DNA from: Erythrobacter litoralis
GTDB taxonomy: Bacteria; Pseudomonadota; Alphaproteobacteria; Sphingomonadales; Sphingomonadaceae
Assembly: GCF_029760855.1 (NCBI RefSeq)
Contig: NZ_SOSI01000002.1
Location: forward strand, 1 to 64,000
Direction: 5' to 3'
DNA length: 64,000 bases
The position numbers were made by a program, and so were the translations under genes. The notes below the pieces were generated by a model. It did not search any database and was not told where the DNA came from. It saw only the letters and a list, made by a program, of their open reading frames with translations. Positions 36,446 through 45,096 of the stretch are shown here, piece by piece (the first letter of the stretch is position 1; every line of letters begins with the position of its first letter).

Positions 36446-37921
36446 ATGATGGCAAACTGGCTCGCGAAGTTCACCACACCAGGATTGGCGTTTCTTTTAA
36501 TCGCCGCTGGCCCCGCCGATCGGGATTGGGCGTCTGCTTTGCGCGATGACGCACAGGCACTGCATGATCTGGTGAAGCAGAACCATCCTGGGCCGGTCAA
36601 CGCGCTAGATCCCGGCTTCACGGATTGCAACGAGGAGGCCCTGCGAACCGCGCTCGACCGGGCCGAGCGCATCAGTGACTACCCTGGCTACATCTGGGCG
36701 ATGCGCGCCTACATCTCCGCATTCGACGACGGCCATGTCCTTCTTCGTTCGACCGAGGCCGCACCCGACCTAGCGGTTCGATGGCCGGGCTTTCTTACTG
36801 GATACGATGACAACGGCCGACAGGTAGTTCGGACCGTAGCGGACGATGGGACGGTGCCAATAGGCTCGGAACTCGTACAATGCGACGACACCCCGGCTGC
36901 GGAATTGATGGCCGAAAACGTCGGCGCTTTCCGCGGTAGATGGGAGCTGCTCAGTCAGCGCATGATCCACGGGGGTCGCCTGTTCATGGATGTCGGAAAT
37001 CCCTTCGTAAGCCGGCCCGACCGGTGCGTTTTCTCGGTGGATGGCGCACGGGTGACGACAACCCTGCAGTGGCGCGACATATCGGATAAGGAACTGGCCG
37101 ATCGTTTCGGGGCCACTGGCCTGAGGTTCAGTCCGGAGATTGGCGCGCGGACCTTCGATAGCGGCACGCGGTGGTATTCGCTGTCGGATTTCGATGGTGA
37201 GCCAGAAAGCGAAGCGAGCAAGCAGCTGACGGCCTTGATTGCTGATATGCGCAGCGATGGCGACGCAATCCGCTCGGCGCCGCGGATCGTCCTGGATCTC
37301 AGAGGCAATGGAGGCGGCTCGTCGGACTGGTCGAAGCAGATTGCACGGATTATCTGGGGCGATGATACGGTAGAATCGGTAGAAAGCGGTTCCGACTATG
37401 TCGAATGGCGCGCCTCAGCTGGCAATATCGCCGCGTTGGACGAATACCGGCAGGAATACGAGAATAGTCCGGATGCATCGCAAGACGTGCGCGGTTGGCT
37501 GGATACCGCGGTCACCGGGATGCAGGGAGCTTTGCAGAAGGGCGAGCCGCTATGGCGCGAGCCTTCGTCCGCTCAGTCGCCTTCGTCTGACAGCGCTGGC
37601 ACTAGCAACGCTGCTCCGCAAGGACCAGTCTACGTTCTTACCGACTGGACCTGCGCTTCGGCCTGCCTCGATGCGGTCGATCTGTGGCGTTCCCTCGGCG
37701 CGATCCAGGTGGGACAGGAAACGAGCGCCGACACACTCTACATGGATATCCGCGAGGACCCGCTGCCCAGCGGTCTGTCGAAGGTCGGCATGCCGATGAA
37801 GGTGTATCGCGGTCGGGCTCGCGGATCGAACGAGCCATGGACACCTGTTCATGCATTCGCCGGTGACATGCGCTCCACCGAGAATATAGAAGCGTGGATC
37901 GTCAACTTGCTCAAGCAATAG
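36446..37921 (+). CDS. S41-family peptidase-like exported protein
   Basis: Protein of 491 aa. The N-terminus is hydrophobic (WLAKFTTPGLAFLLIAAG) and may be a signal peptide. The C-terminal half has the tail-specific protease (S41) core: RIVLDLRGNGGGSSDW near residue 285-300 and the serine-region segment VLTDWTCASACLDAVDLW, with QETSADTLYMD downstream. A PDZ domain is not evident, and the S41 catalytic lysine is not obvious, so activity is uncertain. First gene inside the island; no operon partner. The tandem ATGs at 36446 and 36449 are both possible starts. Confidence 0.7.
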   Translation: MMANWLAKFTTPGLAFLLIAAGPADRDWASALRDDAQALHDLVKQNHPGPVNALDPGFTDCNEEALRTALDRAERISDYPGYIWAMRAYISAFDDGHVLLRSTEAAPDLAVRWPGFLTGYDDNGRQVVRTVADDGTVPIGSELVQCDDTPAAELMAENVGAFRGRWELLSQRMIHGGRLFMDVGNPFVSRPDRCVFSVDGARVTTTLQWRDISDKELADRFGATGLRFSPEIGARTFDSGTRWYSLSDFDGEPESEASKQLTALIADMRSDGDAIRSAPRIVLDLRGNGGGSSDWSKQIARIIWGDDTVESVESGSDYVEWRASAGNIAALDEYRQEYENSPDASQDVRGWLDTAVTGMQGALQKGEPLWREPSSAQSPSSDSAGTSNAAPQGPVYVLTDWTCASACLDAVDLWRSLGAIQVGQETSADTLYMDIREDPLPSGLSKVGMPMKVYRGRARGSNEPWTPVHAFAGDMRSTENIEAWIVNLLKQ

Positions 37922-37953
37922 GAAGTCTCGCCGTAGGCCGGTTCGCTTCTCGT

Positions 37954-38371
37954 TTAATCGCCAATGCTTTGAGCTTCGGCGAGCCGCTCGGTCATCCCTT
38001 TTCTGCGACAGGCCGCTTCGATACGCCATAACGCGGCGAAGCAATCGGCATCCGCCTCAGTGAAAAAGCGCTCGATAGGCTTTTTCGATCGGCTCGTCCG
38101 CCGCGATCATGCTTTCTGCGTTCTCGCGGCCCAAATCCGTTAGCTCGATGATCGACATGCGCGCATCGCGGGGATGACTGCGTGATCGCACCATGCCCAA
38201 CGCCTTCAACTGCCGGATCCAGTTGATGACCAGGGGGTGAGACTGGCAAATCTCCTTGGCTATGGTCGTCACAGGCAACGGCCCTTTCCGGTATAGAACC
38301 CGCAGGGTCGATGCCGTGCGGACGGGTGCGGAGATGCCGGCTTCGGGATTCCAGTCTTCGAAGCCGTCCAC
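37954..38371 (-). pseudogene. MarR-family regulator, frameshifted near the C-terminus
   Basis: The first 104 codons (from GTG 38371) encode a MarR winged helix: VRTASTLRVLYRKGPLPVTT, HPLVINWIRQLKALGMVRSR and the wing RDARMSIIELTDLG. The frame ends at 38057 just after AYRALF. In the next frame a matching C-terminal helix continues to a stop at 37954 (TEADADCFAALWRIEAAC, then KGMTERLAEAQ). Removing one T from the five-T run at 38063-38067 joins both parts into about 140 residues, the usual MarR length. This is either a real frameshift or a homopolymer error in the assembly. Confidence 0.7.
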
Positions 38372-38444
38372 CTATCGCATTGACATATCCGTCGTTTCAT
38401 CCGACCGCAAAACGGAAAGCCCGCATGGGATGGGTTCGCCCGTA

Positions 38445-39713
38445 TCATCGCGTATCGCCGAGTAAGTAAAGAACCTCGCCGATCGCGGCGTAGATCCTTT
38501 CGAGTTGGTCCGGCGTTATACAATAGGGCGGCATCGTGTAGATCGTGTTGCCCAGCGGTCGGAGCAGCACATCGCGTTCCCGAAACATGGCCAGCATACG
38601 TGACGCGATATCGGAAAGATAGCCGGCCGGCTCGTCCGCGATGCTCACCTCAAACGCGGCGATGGTCCCCGCCTGTCGCGCGTCCTGAACCCGCGAATGC
38701 CGTTCAAGCTGTGCCAGATGCGCCGCTTGTCGCTCGGCGAGCGAAGCGATGCGTTTCATCATAGGCTCGTCTCGCCAGATCGCGATATTCGCATTCGCTG
38801 CCGCACAGGCGATCGGGTTGGCGGTGTAGCTGGAAGAGTGGAAGAACATCCGCGCGCGATCGATGCTCAGATGCGCATCGAACACAGGCTCGCTCGCCAT
38901 CGTCACCGCGAGCGGGATCGCGCCTCCGGTCAGCCCTTTGGAGAGACAGAGGATATCGGGCGCGATGTCCGCCTGATCGCACGCCAGTAGCGTTCCAGTC
39001 CGGCCCCATCCGGTCATCACCTCGTCCGCGATGAACAGCGTGCCGTGCGTGGCGCAGATTCGTCGCATCTCTGCCAAGGTCTGGGCGGAATACATCAGCA
39101 TTCCGCCCGCACCCAGAACCAGCGGTTCGACGATGAAGGCGGCAGCACCTTCACGGCATGCTCGGTCGAGCGCATCGAGCGTGGATTGCTCCGCACCCGG
39201 GCTCGGGAAGGGTATCGAAGTGACGTCGAACAGCAGCGGTTCGTAGGCCCGGTTGAATGCACCGCGCGCGCCGACCGACATGGTGCCAATCGTATCGCCA
39301 TGATAGCCGTGATCCATCACCACGATCCGATGCCGCGCTTCACCGCGATGAAGCCAGTAGCCGAGCGCCATCTTGAGCGCGACCTCCACGCTGGTGGAGC
39401 CGGAGTCGGAAAAGAATACGCGTGTGAGGGTGTTGGGCATCAGTGCGCGCAGATTCCGCGCCAGCTCTTCGGCTGGCTCATGCGTCCAGCCAGCAAAGAT
39501 TATCTGGTCGAGCCGCGATGCCTGTTCGGCGATCGCCTGGGCGATCCGCGGGTGCGCATGGCCGTGCGTGGTCACCCACCAGGATGAGATCGCGTCGATC
39601 ACCTCGCTGCCATCCTTGCGGAACAGCGAGGCACCTTCGGCGTGGGACACCACCGGGATGGGTTCTTGAAGCCCATGCTGGGTGAAGGGGTGCCAGATGG
39701 GCGCCTCGGTCAT
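38445..39713 (-). CDS. bioA: Adenosylmethionine-8-amino-7-oxononanoate aminotransferase
   Basis: Class III PLP aminotransferase of 422 aa making 7,8-diaminononanoate for biotin. Start MTEAPIWHPFTQHG; substrate-side SSWWVTTHGHAHP; FFSDSGSTSVEVALKMA; PLP aspartate in FIADEVMTGWGRTG; PLP lysine in LCLSKGLTGGAIPLAV. Start 39713 overlaps the bioD stop as ATGA; the frame is open to 40130, but that stretch is antisense-like shadow of bioD. Third gene of the leftward bioF-bioD-bioA operon; bioB and bioC are not in the window. Confidence 0.95.
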   Translation of the reverse strand: MTEAPIWHPFTQHGLQEPIPVVSHAEGASLFRKDGSEVIDAISSWWVTTHGHAHPRIAQAIAEQASRLDQIIFAGWTHEPAEELARNLRALMPNTLTRVFFSDSGSTSVEVALKMALGYWLHRGEARHRIVVMDHGYHGDTIGTMSVGARGAFNRAYEPLLFDVTSIPFPSPGAEQSTLDALDRACREGAAAFIVEPLVLGAGGMLMYSAQTLAEMRRICATHGTLFIADEVMTGWGRTGTLLACDQADIAPDILCLSKGLTGGAIPLAVTMASEPVFDAHLSIDRARMFFHSSSYTANPIACAAANANIAIWRDEPMMKRIASLAERQAAHLAQLERHSRVQDARQAGTIAAFEVSIADEPAGYLSDIASRMLAMFRERDVLLRPLGNTIYTMPPYCITPDQLERIYAAIGEVLYLLGDTR

Positions 39714-40333
39714 GTGAAATGCTCCGACGTGAAGCCCTCGGCAAACTCCGCAGCGAGTGTCGCCGCATCGAGCGGGTCGAGGATCGGCAGACGGCCGAGC
39801 CGCTCGACGCCCCCGATCGTGCATATGGTCCTCTCGCTGTCCTCCTGCGGCGCGCCGACGAACGCCATGCCGAGAATGGGAACGCCGCGCGTACGCAGCG
39901 CCTCGATCGTCAACAACGAATGGTTGATAGTGCCAAGCCCGGTGCGCGCGACGATCACCACCGGTGCACCCCAGATCGCGAACAGGTCGGCGTAAAGCAG
40001 GGTTCGCGTGACCGGCACCAACGCGCCACCCGCGCCTTCGATCACCAGCGAACGGGCCACCTGAGGCAGCGCAAGTGACGCGGGATCGATCGCCACATCG
40101 TCCAACTCGGCGGCACGATGTGGCGAGCACGGTGTCGTCAGGCGGTACGCTTCAGGCAGAATCGACGCGCGGGGCACGCCGAGAGAGGCAACGCGCTCGC
40201 TATCCGATCCATCATCAAGCCCGGCCTGCACCGGTTTCCAGTAGATCGCGCCCAGTGCGCGTGTCAGCCCTGCCGCAAACACAGTCTTACCGATATCGGT
40301 ATCGGTGCCGGTGACGATGAATGTCTGGCTCAC
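39710..40333 (-). CDS. bioD: Dethiobiotin synthetase
   Basis: ATP-dependent carboxylase of 207 aa that closes the ureido ring of dethiobiotin. The N-terminal P-loop is FIVTGTDTDIGKTVFAAGL, followed by YWKPVQAGL and the IEGAGGALVPV motif. Its GTG/ATG start overlaps the bioF stop by four bases and its own stop overlaps bioA, so all three biotin genes are translationally coupled. Confidence 0.95.
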   Translation of the reverse strand: MSQTFIVTGTDTDIGKTVFAAGLTRALGAIYWKPVQAGLDDGSDSERVASLGVPRASILPEAYRLTTPCSPHRAAELDDVAIDPASLALPQVARSLVIEGAGGALVPVTRTLLYADLFAIWGAPVVIVARTGLGTINHSLLTIEALRTRGVPILGMAFVGAPQEDSERTICTIGGVERLGRLPILDPLDAATLAAEFAEGFTSEHFT

Positions 40334-41448
40334 AGCAACCTCGCCAACGCGGCCGCGAACTCGCGGATATCGCTTTCCCCGCTGTTGAGCGTGATAGACA
40401 TACGCAGCCGCGCCGTGCCCGGCGGCACGGTCGGCGGGCGGATGCCGCGCACGTCGAAACCGCAGCCTTGCAAAGTCTCCGCGATCCGCATCGTGCGGGC
40501 CTCGTCACCGATCACGATTGGCTGAATTTGCGTTCCGCTGGGGGCAAAGCCGAAACGTTCGAATGCGCGGCCGGCTTCGACGACCAGTGCGCGCAAGCGT
40601 TCTCGGCGATCTTCGGCCCGCGCCACGATGCCCAGGCTCGCCCGCACGACCGAGGCAATCAAGGGAGAGGGTGCGGTAGAGAAGATGAAGCTGCGCCCAC
40701 GATTTAGCAGGAAGTCGCGGAACACGGCGGGGCCAAGTATCAGGGCACCCTCGCAGCCGAACGCTTTGCCGCAGGTCACCATCGAGACGACGTTCTCGCG
40801 ACCCAGAAAGTCGGCTGCAAGTCCGCGCCCACCGGGACCATACACCCCTGCCGCGTGCGCTTCGTCGACCAGCAGGATCGCGTCCACCTGATCAGCCAGC
40901 GCTGCGAAATCCTCGATCGGGGCGCAGTCGCCGTCCATGCTGTAAAGTGTCTCGACAGCAATCCACGGCGTCCCCTTGCCACCGGCGGCGCGCCACCGGT
41001 CGATCGCATCAGCGGCTGCGCCGACGTCGTTATGGGTGAAGCTGCTGCATGGCGCGCGCGAAAGTTTCATCCCTTCGTGGGCACTTGCATGGATTAGAGT
41101 GTCGTACACGATCAGGTCGCCCGGTTGAGGCAGTGTGGCGAAGATCAGGCTATTGGCAGCAAAACCCGATCCGACGAACAACGCGCTCTCGCTGTGGAAG
41201 AACCGCGCCGCCTGCGCTTCCAGCGCTTCATGTTCCGCTGTGTTGCCGCGCAGGAGACGCGAGCCGCCAGAACCCACTGCCACTCCGCGATCTATTGCCT
41301 CGACGGCGGCATCGCGGAGCGATTGCGACCCGGCAAATGCGAGATAGTCGTTCGAGGAAAAGTCACGGCCGACCGGAGACAACAATTTGCGGCGACGGTG
41401 CGCCCTAGCGAGCGTAATGAGATCATCGCGGTGAAAACTGGAAACCAT
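40330..41448 (-). CDS. bioF: 8-amino-7-oxononanoate synthase
   Basis: PLP-dependent alpha-oxoamine synthase of 372 aa, first step of biotin ring assembly from pimeloyl thioester and alanine. Visible: FSSNDYLAFAG, the glycine loop GSGGSRLLRGNTAEHEALE, DEAHAAGVYGPGGRG, and the PLP lysine in VTCGKAFGCEG. The start at 41448 (MVSSFHRDD) is chosen on family fit; the ribosome site is weak. First gene of the bio operon, preceded by an intergenic region with a palindromic repeat copy. Confidence 0.94.
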   Translation of the reverse strand: MVSSFHRDDLITLARAHRRRKLLSPVGRDFSSNDYLAFAGSQSLRDAAVEAIDRGVAVGSGGSRLLRGNTAEHEALEAQAARFFHSESALFVGSGFAANSLIFATLPQPGDLIVYDTLIHASAHEGMKLSRAPCSSFTHNDVGAAADAIDRWRAAGGKGTPWIAVETLYSMDGDCAPIEDFAALADQVDAILLVDEAHAAGVYGPGGRGLAADFLGRENVVSMVTCGKAFGCEGALILGPAVFRDFLLNRGRSFIFSTAPSPLIASVVRASLGIVARAEDRRERLRALVVEAGRAFERFGFAPSGTQIQPIVIGDEARTMRIAETLQGCGFDVRGIRPPTVPPGTARLRMSITLNSGESDIREFAAALARLL

Positions 41449-41533
41449 GGGCAAATGTGGCCCTAAACGGGCTGGTCCACGCTGCAAAGGCGACTTCGTG
41501 CGGATGTCTCTTTGTAGCGGCTAAGCGCATGAG

Positions 41534-41558
41534 AGCAGACGGTCAGCTTCCGGCCCAA
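41534..41558 (+). repeat. Small palindromic repeat, copy 2
   Basis: AGCAGAC-G-GTCAGCT followed by TCCGGCCCAA. The 7-base arms pair with one A-A mismatch around a single central base. Between bioF and the hydrolase gene. Confidence 0.6.
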
Positions 41559-41637
41559 CAAAGGACTTTGCAATGGGGCCGGCCCCTGCATAGGCCCTCA
41601 TTTTGCTAATTACCCAGTGGCAGTATTTTTTCGATTC

Positions 41638-42417
41638 CTAGATGCTCGTTGCATCCAGTATCACGCGGACAGTCTCCTCTGGCCGATCCCACATCGGGAA
41701 GTGCCCGCTACGCTCGAACCAGTGCAGCGTCGCTTCAGGGAAAGCTTTCATCGCGCGATCCGCCTGCTGCGGTAGACACAGCCGATCCTTGCGTCCCCAG
41801 CCTATGACAACAGGCGCAGCCGTTTTCGCAGGACCCTCCTGCATCGCGCCGTTGGCGAGATCCTTCACAAGCGAATTGACGGTGCGCGTGTCAGCCAACG
41901 ACTTCAATTCGCGCGCGACGAATGCCCCATCGAGCGCCCACGGCCTAGCAGAGAGCTGGGCCAAGAGCGCGGTCCGGCCTGCGACATTTCCGGTGATGGC
42001 AGAAAGCGCCGGTCGCAGTGCGCGAACCAGAGCAACCGATGGCATTAAGGTGGCTTTGAAGAAGGTGCGCTCCCACCCTTGCCAGAAGCCGCCCGGATCG
42101 AGTGCGACAACCGCGCCCGCTTGGCCGCGCCGCGCCATCTCGAGCACCAGGCGAGCCCCCAGCGAGCTGCCAACCATATCAATACCTGTGAGATTCTCCG
42201 CGCCGAGCCAGTTGTCCAGACTGCGCACAAGTCCGTCAAACGTGCCGCTGTCGGCCTCGTCGGGTGCTTGCCCATGGCCGGGCAGGTCTATGGCAATTAC
42301 CTCCCTGACTTGAGAAAGCGCAGGCGAGATCGTGTCCCACGAACCCGAGGTAGCCCCCAGCCCGTGGACAAGGAGAAGGGGTTTTCCGCGCCCCGCGCGC
42401 GTATGGTGCATGGTCAT
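41638..42417 (-). CDS. Alpha/beta hydrolase
   Basis: Single-domain hydrolase of 259 aa without signal peptide. Oxyanion segment LLLVHGLGATSGSW, nucleophile elbow MVGSSLGARL (Ser in GSSLG), late Asp in a GRKDRLCLPQQ segment and the catalytic His in FERSGHFPMWDRPEE complete the triad. The substrate is not predictable; the His-region resembles esterases and epoxide-hydrolase-like enzymes. It stands alone between two palindromic repeats. Function beyond the fold is open. Confidence 0.82.
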   Translation of the reverse strand: MTMHHTRAGRGKPLLLVHGLGATSGSWDTISPALSQVREVIAIDLPGHGQAPDEADSGTFDGLVRSLDNWLGAENLTGIDMVGSSLGARLVLEMARRGQAGAVVALDPGGFWQGWERTFFKATLMPSVALVRALRPALSAITGNVAGRTALLAQLSARPWALDGAFVARELKSLADTRTVNSLVKDLANGAMQEGPAKTAAPVVIGWGRKDRLCLPQQADRAMKAFPEATLHWFERSGHFPMWDRPEETVRVILDATSI

Positions 42418-42479
42418 GTAACGGCAACGTCCCGCACCGACTTATGGCCCCGTAGATGTCTGTATTGGCGCAAGTGTTG

Positions 42480-42509
42480 CCAAAAGCGGACGGTGCGCTT
42501 CCGGCCCAA
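42480..42509 (+). repeat. Small palindromic repeat, copy 3
   Basis: CCAAA, then AGCGGAC-G-GTGCGCT, then TCCGGCCCAA. The arms pair with one G-G mismatch. This is the best match to the shared consensus of the family. Confidence 0.65.
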
Positions 42510-42613
42510 TTCCTTGCGTTCAGCAATTTTTAGACGTTGGAACATCCCGCCCCAGTGAAATCCTTGGGCCCGATGGCAAGGAGCGCGCGTTAGAAGGTCG
42601 ATACGAATTATTC

Positions 42614-42964
42614 TTGTGCCATGTACTGATTATCGAAGACGAGCCGCTGATTGCGCTCGATGTGGCTGATGTGCTGACGGATCACGGCGCATTGAGCTTC
42701 AGTTTTGCCGACAACGAGGGCGATGCAATCGACGCGGCCGATCAGCGGGTTCCTGATTTCATCGTCTCCGACGTGTCTTTACGGGCCGGCACTGGTCCCC
42801 AGGCGGTTGCGAAGATACGCGCGAGCCACGGTATTATTCCGGTAATTTTCGTTACCGCGACCCCGGACGCGGAGTTCCAGCGCGATCCGCCGAGTAATGT
42901 CTTTCGCAAGCCTATGGATCGGCGCGCTATCGGGGCGACGTTTCACACGATGGCTTTCGGATAG
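42614..42964 (+). CDS. Single-domain response regulator
   Basis: Receiver domain of 116 aa with no output domain. Acidic pocket in VLIIEDEPLIALDVADVL, phosphoacceptor Asp in FIVSDVSLRAGTG (about 56), Thr in VIFVTATPD and the lysine in VFRKPMDR. The start appears to be TTG (42614), because no ATG or GTG lies upstream in frame. It ends six bases before the convergent PAS-histidine kinase and is its likely partner; such single receivers act by protein-protein contact or as phosphate sinks. Confidence 0.82.
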   Translation: MCHVLIIEDEPLIALDVADVLTDHGALSFSFADNEGDAIDAADQRVPDFIVSDVSLRAGTGPQAVAKIRASHGIIPVIFVTATPDAEFQRDPPSNVFRKPMDRRAIGATFHTMAFG

Positions 42965-42970
42965 CGGTCC

Positions 42971-44083
42971 TCAGCTCTGGGCTACGACGAGCGGCATTTC
43001 GAACCGAAACCGCGTCGCCTGCGTGTCCGATGTGACGTCGATCTGGCCGCCATGCGCCTTGGCAATTTCCGAAGCGATATGCAGTCCGAGCCCCAAGCCG
43101 GTGCTGTTGGGACGGACCTCGCCGCGGAAGAATGGTTGGAAGAGCTTGCGTCTGGCCGCGTCATCAATCGGGGCGCCGCCGTTTGCCACTTCGAGCACGA
43201 ACAGCCCAGCGTCCGAAAGCGCGCGCACCTCTATCGGTTGATCGCTCGCCCCATGGGTGATCGCGTTTCCAAGCAGGTTCGACAGCATCTGGCCGATCCG
43301 CACCCGATCACAATCGATGTTCTCGTCCAGATCGATCTTGGAGTCGATCACCCGGCCGGAATTGACCGACTGGATCTCTGCCACGACCTGCTCGAGAACC
43401 GGCCCGAGGGGCCCGTCTGCGTTGCGGCTCAGCGTAATCCCGCCGCCAAGCCTCCCGCGCGCGAAATCGAGCACGTTGTCCACCAATTCGGACGCGCGCA
43501 GCACGCTTCCGGCCATAAGCGAGACCACGGTTTGCCCGCGCTCGCTCAGGTCCTCGCGCTGGCTGAGCAAGCGGATGCCGCTGCTGATCGACGCGAGCGG
43601 ATTGCGCAGATCGTGCCCGAGCACGGCGACGAACTGTTCGCGCAGCTGGGCAGTTTCGGCTGCCGCATCAAGCTCGCGACGCGACGCGTCGCGCTTTCTT
43701 ACGAGATCGCGTTCGTACCGGCGGCGCTCGACGGCGCGCAGTACGACGACGTCGGTAAACAACAGCGAACCGTCGGCGTCCCGCCTTTCGGCCACGTTGA
43801 CCAAGCAGGGCACCGGCTTTCCATCATTCGTTCGCAGGTCCATCGCCACCTCATCGACGAAGCCCTGCATCCGCAGCAGCGGCGAGATGTTGGTTTCGTA
43901 AAATATGCGCGAGGGAACGCTGAGCAGCGTCTGGAACGGCATTCCGACAAGTTCATCCCTGCCATAGCCGGTCTTGTCCGACATCCGCTTATTGGCGCGC
44001 GCGATCCGGCCATCGGGTGACAGCGACATCAGGCCGCACGGCACATGGTCGGGATCGTACGGCGTGACGACTACCTCAGACAA
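42971..44083 (-). CDS. PAS-domain histidine kinase partnered with RsbQ-like hydrolase
   Basis: Soluble sensor kinase of 370 aa. PAS domain (about 8-115) beginning VPCGLMSLSPDGRIARANKR and with ISPLLRMQGFVDEVAMDLR, a coiled linker, HisKA with His157 in AVLGHDLRNPLASI, and HATPase with NLLGNAITHG and the G-loop TGLGLGLHIASEIAKAHGG. No membrane segments. It starts at TTG overlapping the RsbQ-like gene's stop by eight bases. In the hydrolase-PAS sensing modules known from RsbQ/RsbP the hydrolase supplies the signal to the PAS domain, so this kinase is probably the output of that pair. Confidence 0.88.
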   Translation of the reverse strand: MSEVVVTPYDPDHVPCGLMSLSPDGRIARANKRMSDKTGYGRDELVGMPFQTLLSVPSRIFYETNISPLLRMQGFVDEVAMDLRTNDGKPVPCLVNVAERRDADGSLLFTDVVVLRAVERRRYERDLVRKRDASRRELDAAAETAQLREQFVAVLGHDLRNPLASISSGIRLLSQREDLSERGQTVVSLMAGSVLRASELVDNVLDFARGRLGGGITLSRNADGPLGPVLEQVVAEIQSVNSGRVIDSKIDLDENIDCDRVRIGQMLSNLLGNAITHGASDQPIEVRALSDAGLFVLEVANGGAPIDDAARRKLFQPFFRGEVRPNSTGLGLGLHIASEIAKAHGGQIDVTSDTQATRFRFEMPLVVAQS

Positions 44084-44894
44084 ACGCGCGAATGGCCGCG
44101 ATCACCTGATCGGGCGCGCTGAGGTTAGGGCAATGCCCGGTCGCTTCGAGAAGGACCATTTCGCTCCCCGTAATCGAATCGCGCACATGCTCGCCGACTT
44201 CAACGGGGGCAATGGCGTCGTCGCGACACTGAATGACGAGCGTGCGTGCGGCCACGCTGGCGAGATCTTTGCGATTGTCGGACAGAAACGTTACCTCGGC
44301 GAACTGGCGGGCGATCACCGTATCTGTGCGGCAGAAGCTGTTCGTCAGTTCCTCGCCCAGCTCGGGCCGGTCGGGATTACCCATGATCACCGGCGCCATC
44401 ATGTTCGACCAGCCAAGGTGATTGTCGTCGAGCGAGGCCAGAAGTTCGTCGATATCTGCGCGCGAGAAGCCGCCGCGGTAGCCGTGATCGTCGATATAGC
44501 GCGCAGAGGGCGAGACGAGGACGAGATCGGCGAACATGCCCGGAGCCTTCAGCGACGCGAGAACGCCGATCATAGCGCTCACCGAATGGCCCACGAACAC
44601 GGCGCCGGCCAATTCCAGGTCGCGGCCCAGCTCAACCAAATCGTCGGCATAGGCATCGAGCGAGGCGTAGCGTTGTGCATTGTAGGCCGAGAGGTCCGAG
44701 CCCCCGGCGCCGACGTGATCGAAAAGCACTGTCCGGAAGTTGTTCTCGAAAGCAGGCGCGACCATGCGCCACATGTTCTGGTCGCAGCCGAACCCGTGGG
44801 CGAACACCATCGAGCGTTCGCCGAGGCCGCGGAGATTCACATTGTTCCGCTCGAGTATGCCCACTGCCCGGCTCCCGCGCCCGCCAGCGAGCAT
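44076..44894 (-). CDS. RsbQ-like alpha/beta hydrolase
   Basis: Protein of about 270 aa of the RsbQ family: VFAHGFGCDQNMWRMVAP, LFDHVGAGGSDLSAY, nucleophile in VFVGHSVSAMIG, Asp in CRDDAIAP and His in EATGHCPNLSAPDQ. RsbQ is needed with a PAS protein to sense energy stress in Bacillus, by making or delivering a small hydrophobic ligand. The ATG at 44894 (MLAGG) is my choice; a GTG at 44864 just before GILERNN, with GGGAG upstream, is also good. It is upstream of and overlaps the PAS-kinase gene. Confidence 0.87.
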   Translation of the reverse strand: MLAGGRGSRAVGILERNNVNLRGLGERSMVFAHGFGCDQNMWRMVAPAFENNFRTVLFDHVGAGGSDLSAYNAQRYASLDAYADDLVELGRDLELAGAVFVGHSVSAMIGVLASLKAPGMFADLVLVSPSARYIDDHGYRGGFSRADIDELLASLDDNHLGWSNMMAPVIMGNPDRPELGEELTNSFCRTDTVIARQFAEVTFLSDNRKDLASVAARTLVIQCRDDAIAPVEVGEHVRDSITGSEMVLLEATGHCPNLSAPDQVIAAIRAFV

Positions 44895-45066
44895 TTTGTC
44901 TAGAAGCGACCGTAGCAGAAACGGTTCGCGGGTGCCACATTTTATGCCGACCTTGCAGGAGGCTAACTTCGAAGATGCTGCAATCCTCGATCCGTCTGGG
45001 TCAGTGACCCCCTGATGAAAAGCCGACAGGCTGGATGGGCCCAAACGACGACACGCCGAACGTTAT

Positions 45067-45095
45067 CTTCTTGGCCAATGACGGCCAAGGAGAAG
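45067..45095 (+). promoter_or_regulatory. Hairpin covering the ribosome site of the integrase pseudogene
   Basis: CTTC-TTGGCC (45067-45076) can pair with GGCCAA then GAAG (45083-45095), with GGA bulged. The AAGGAG ribosome site is inside the right arm, so the RNA fold would limit translation of the integrase. Confidence 0.35.
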
Positions 45096-45096
45096 A

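Noticed and set aside
39714..40130. N-terminal extension of the bioA frame
   Set aside because: Runs antisense-like through bioD in another frame; the ATGA overlap at 39713 is the natural start.
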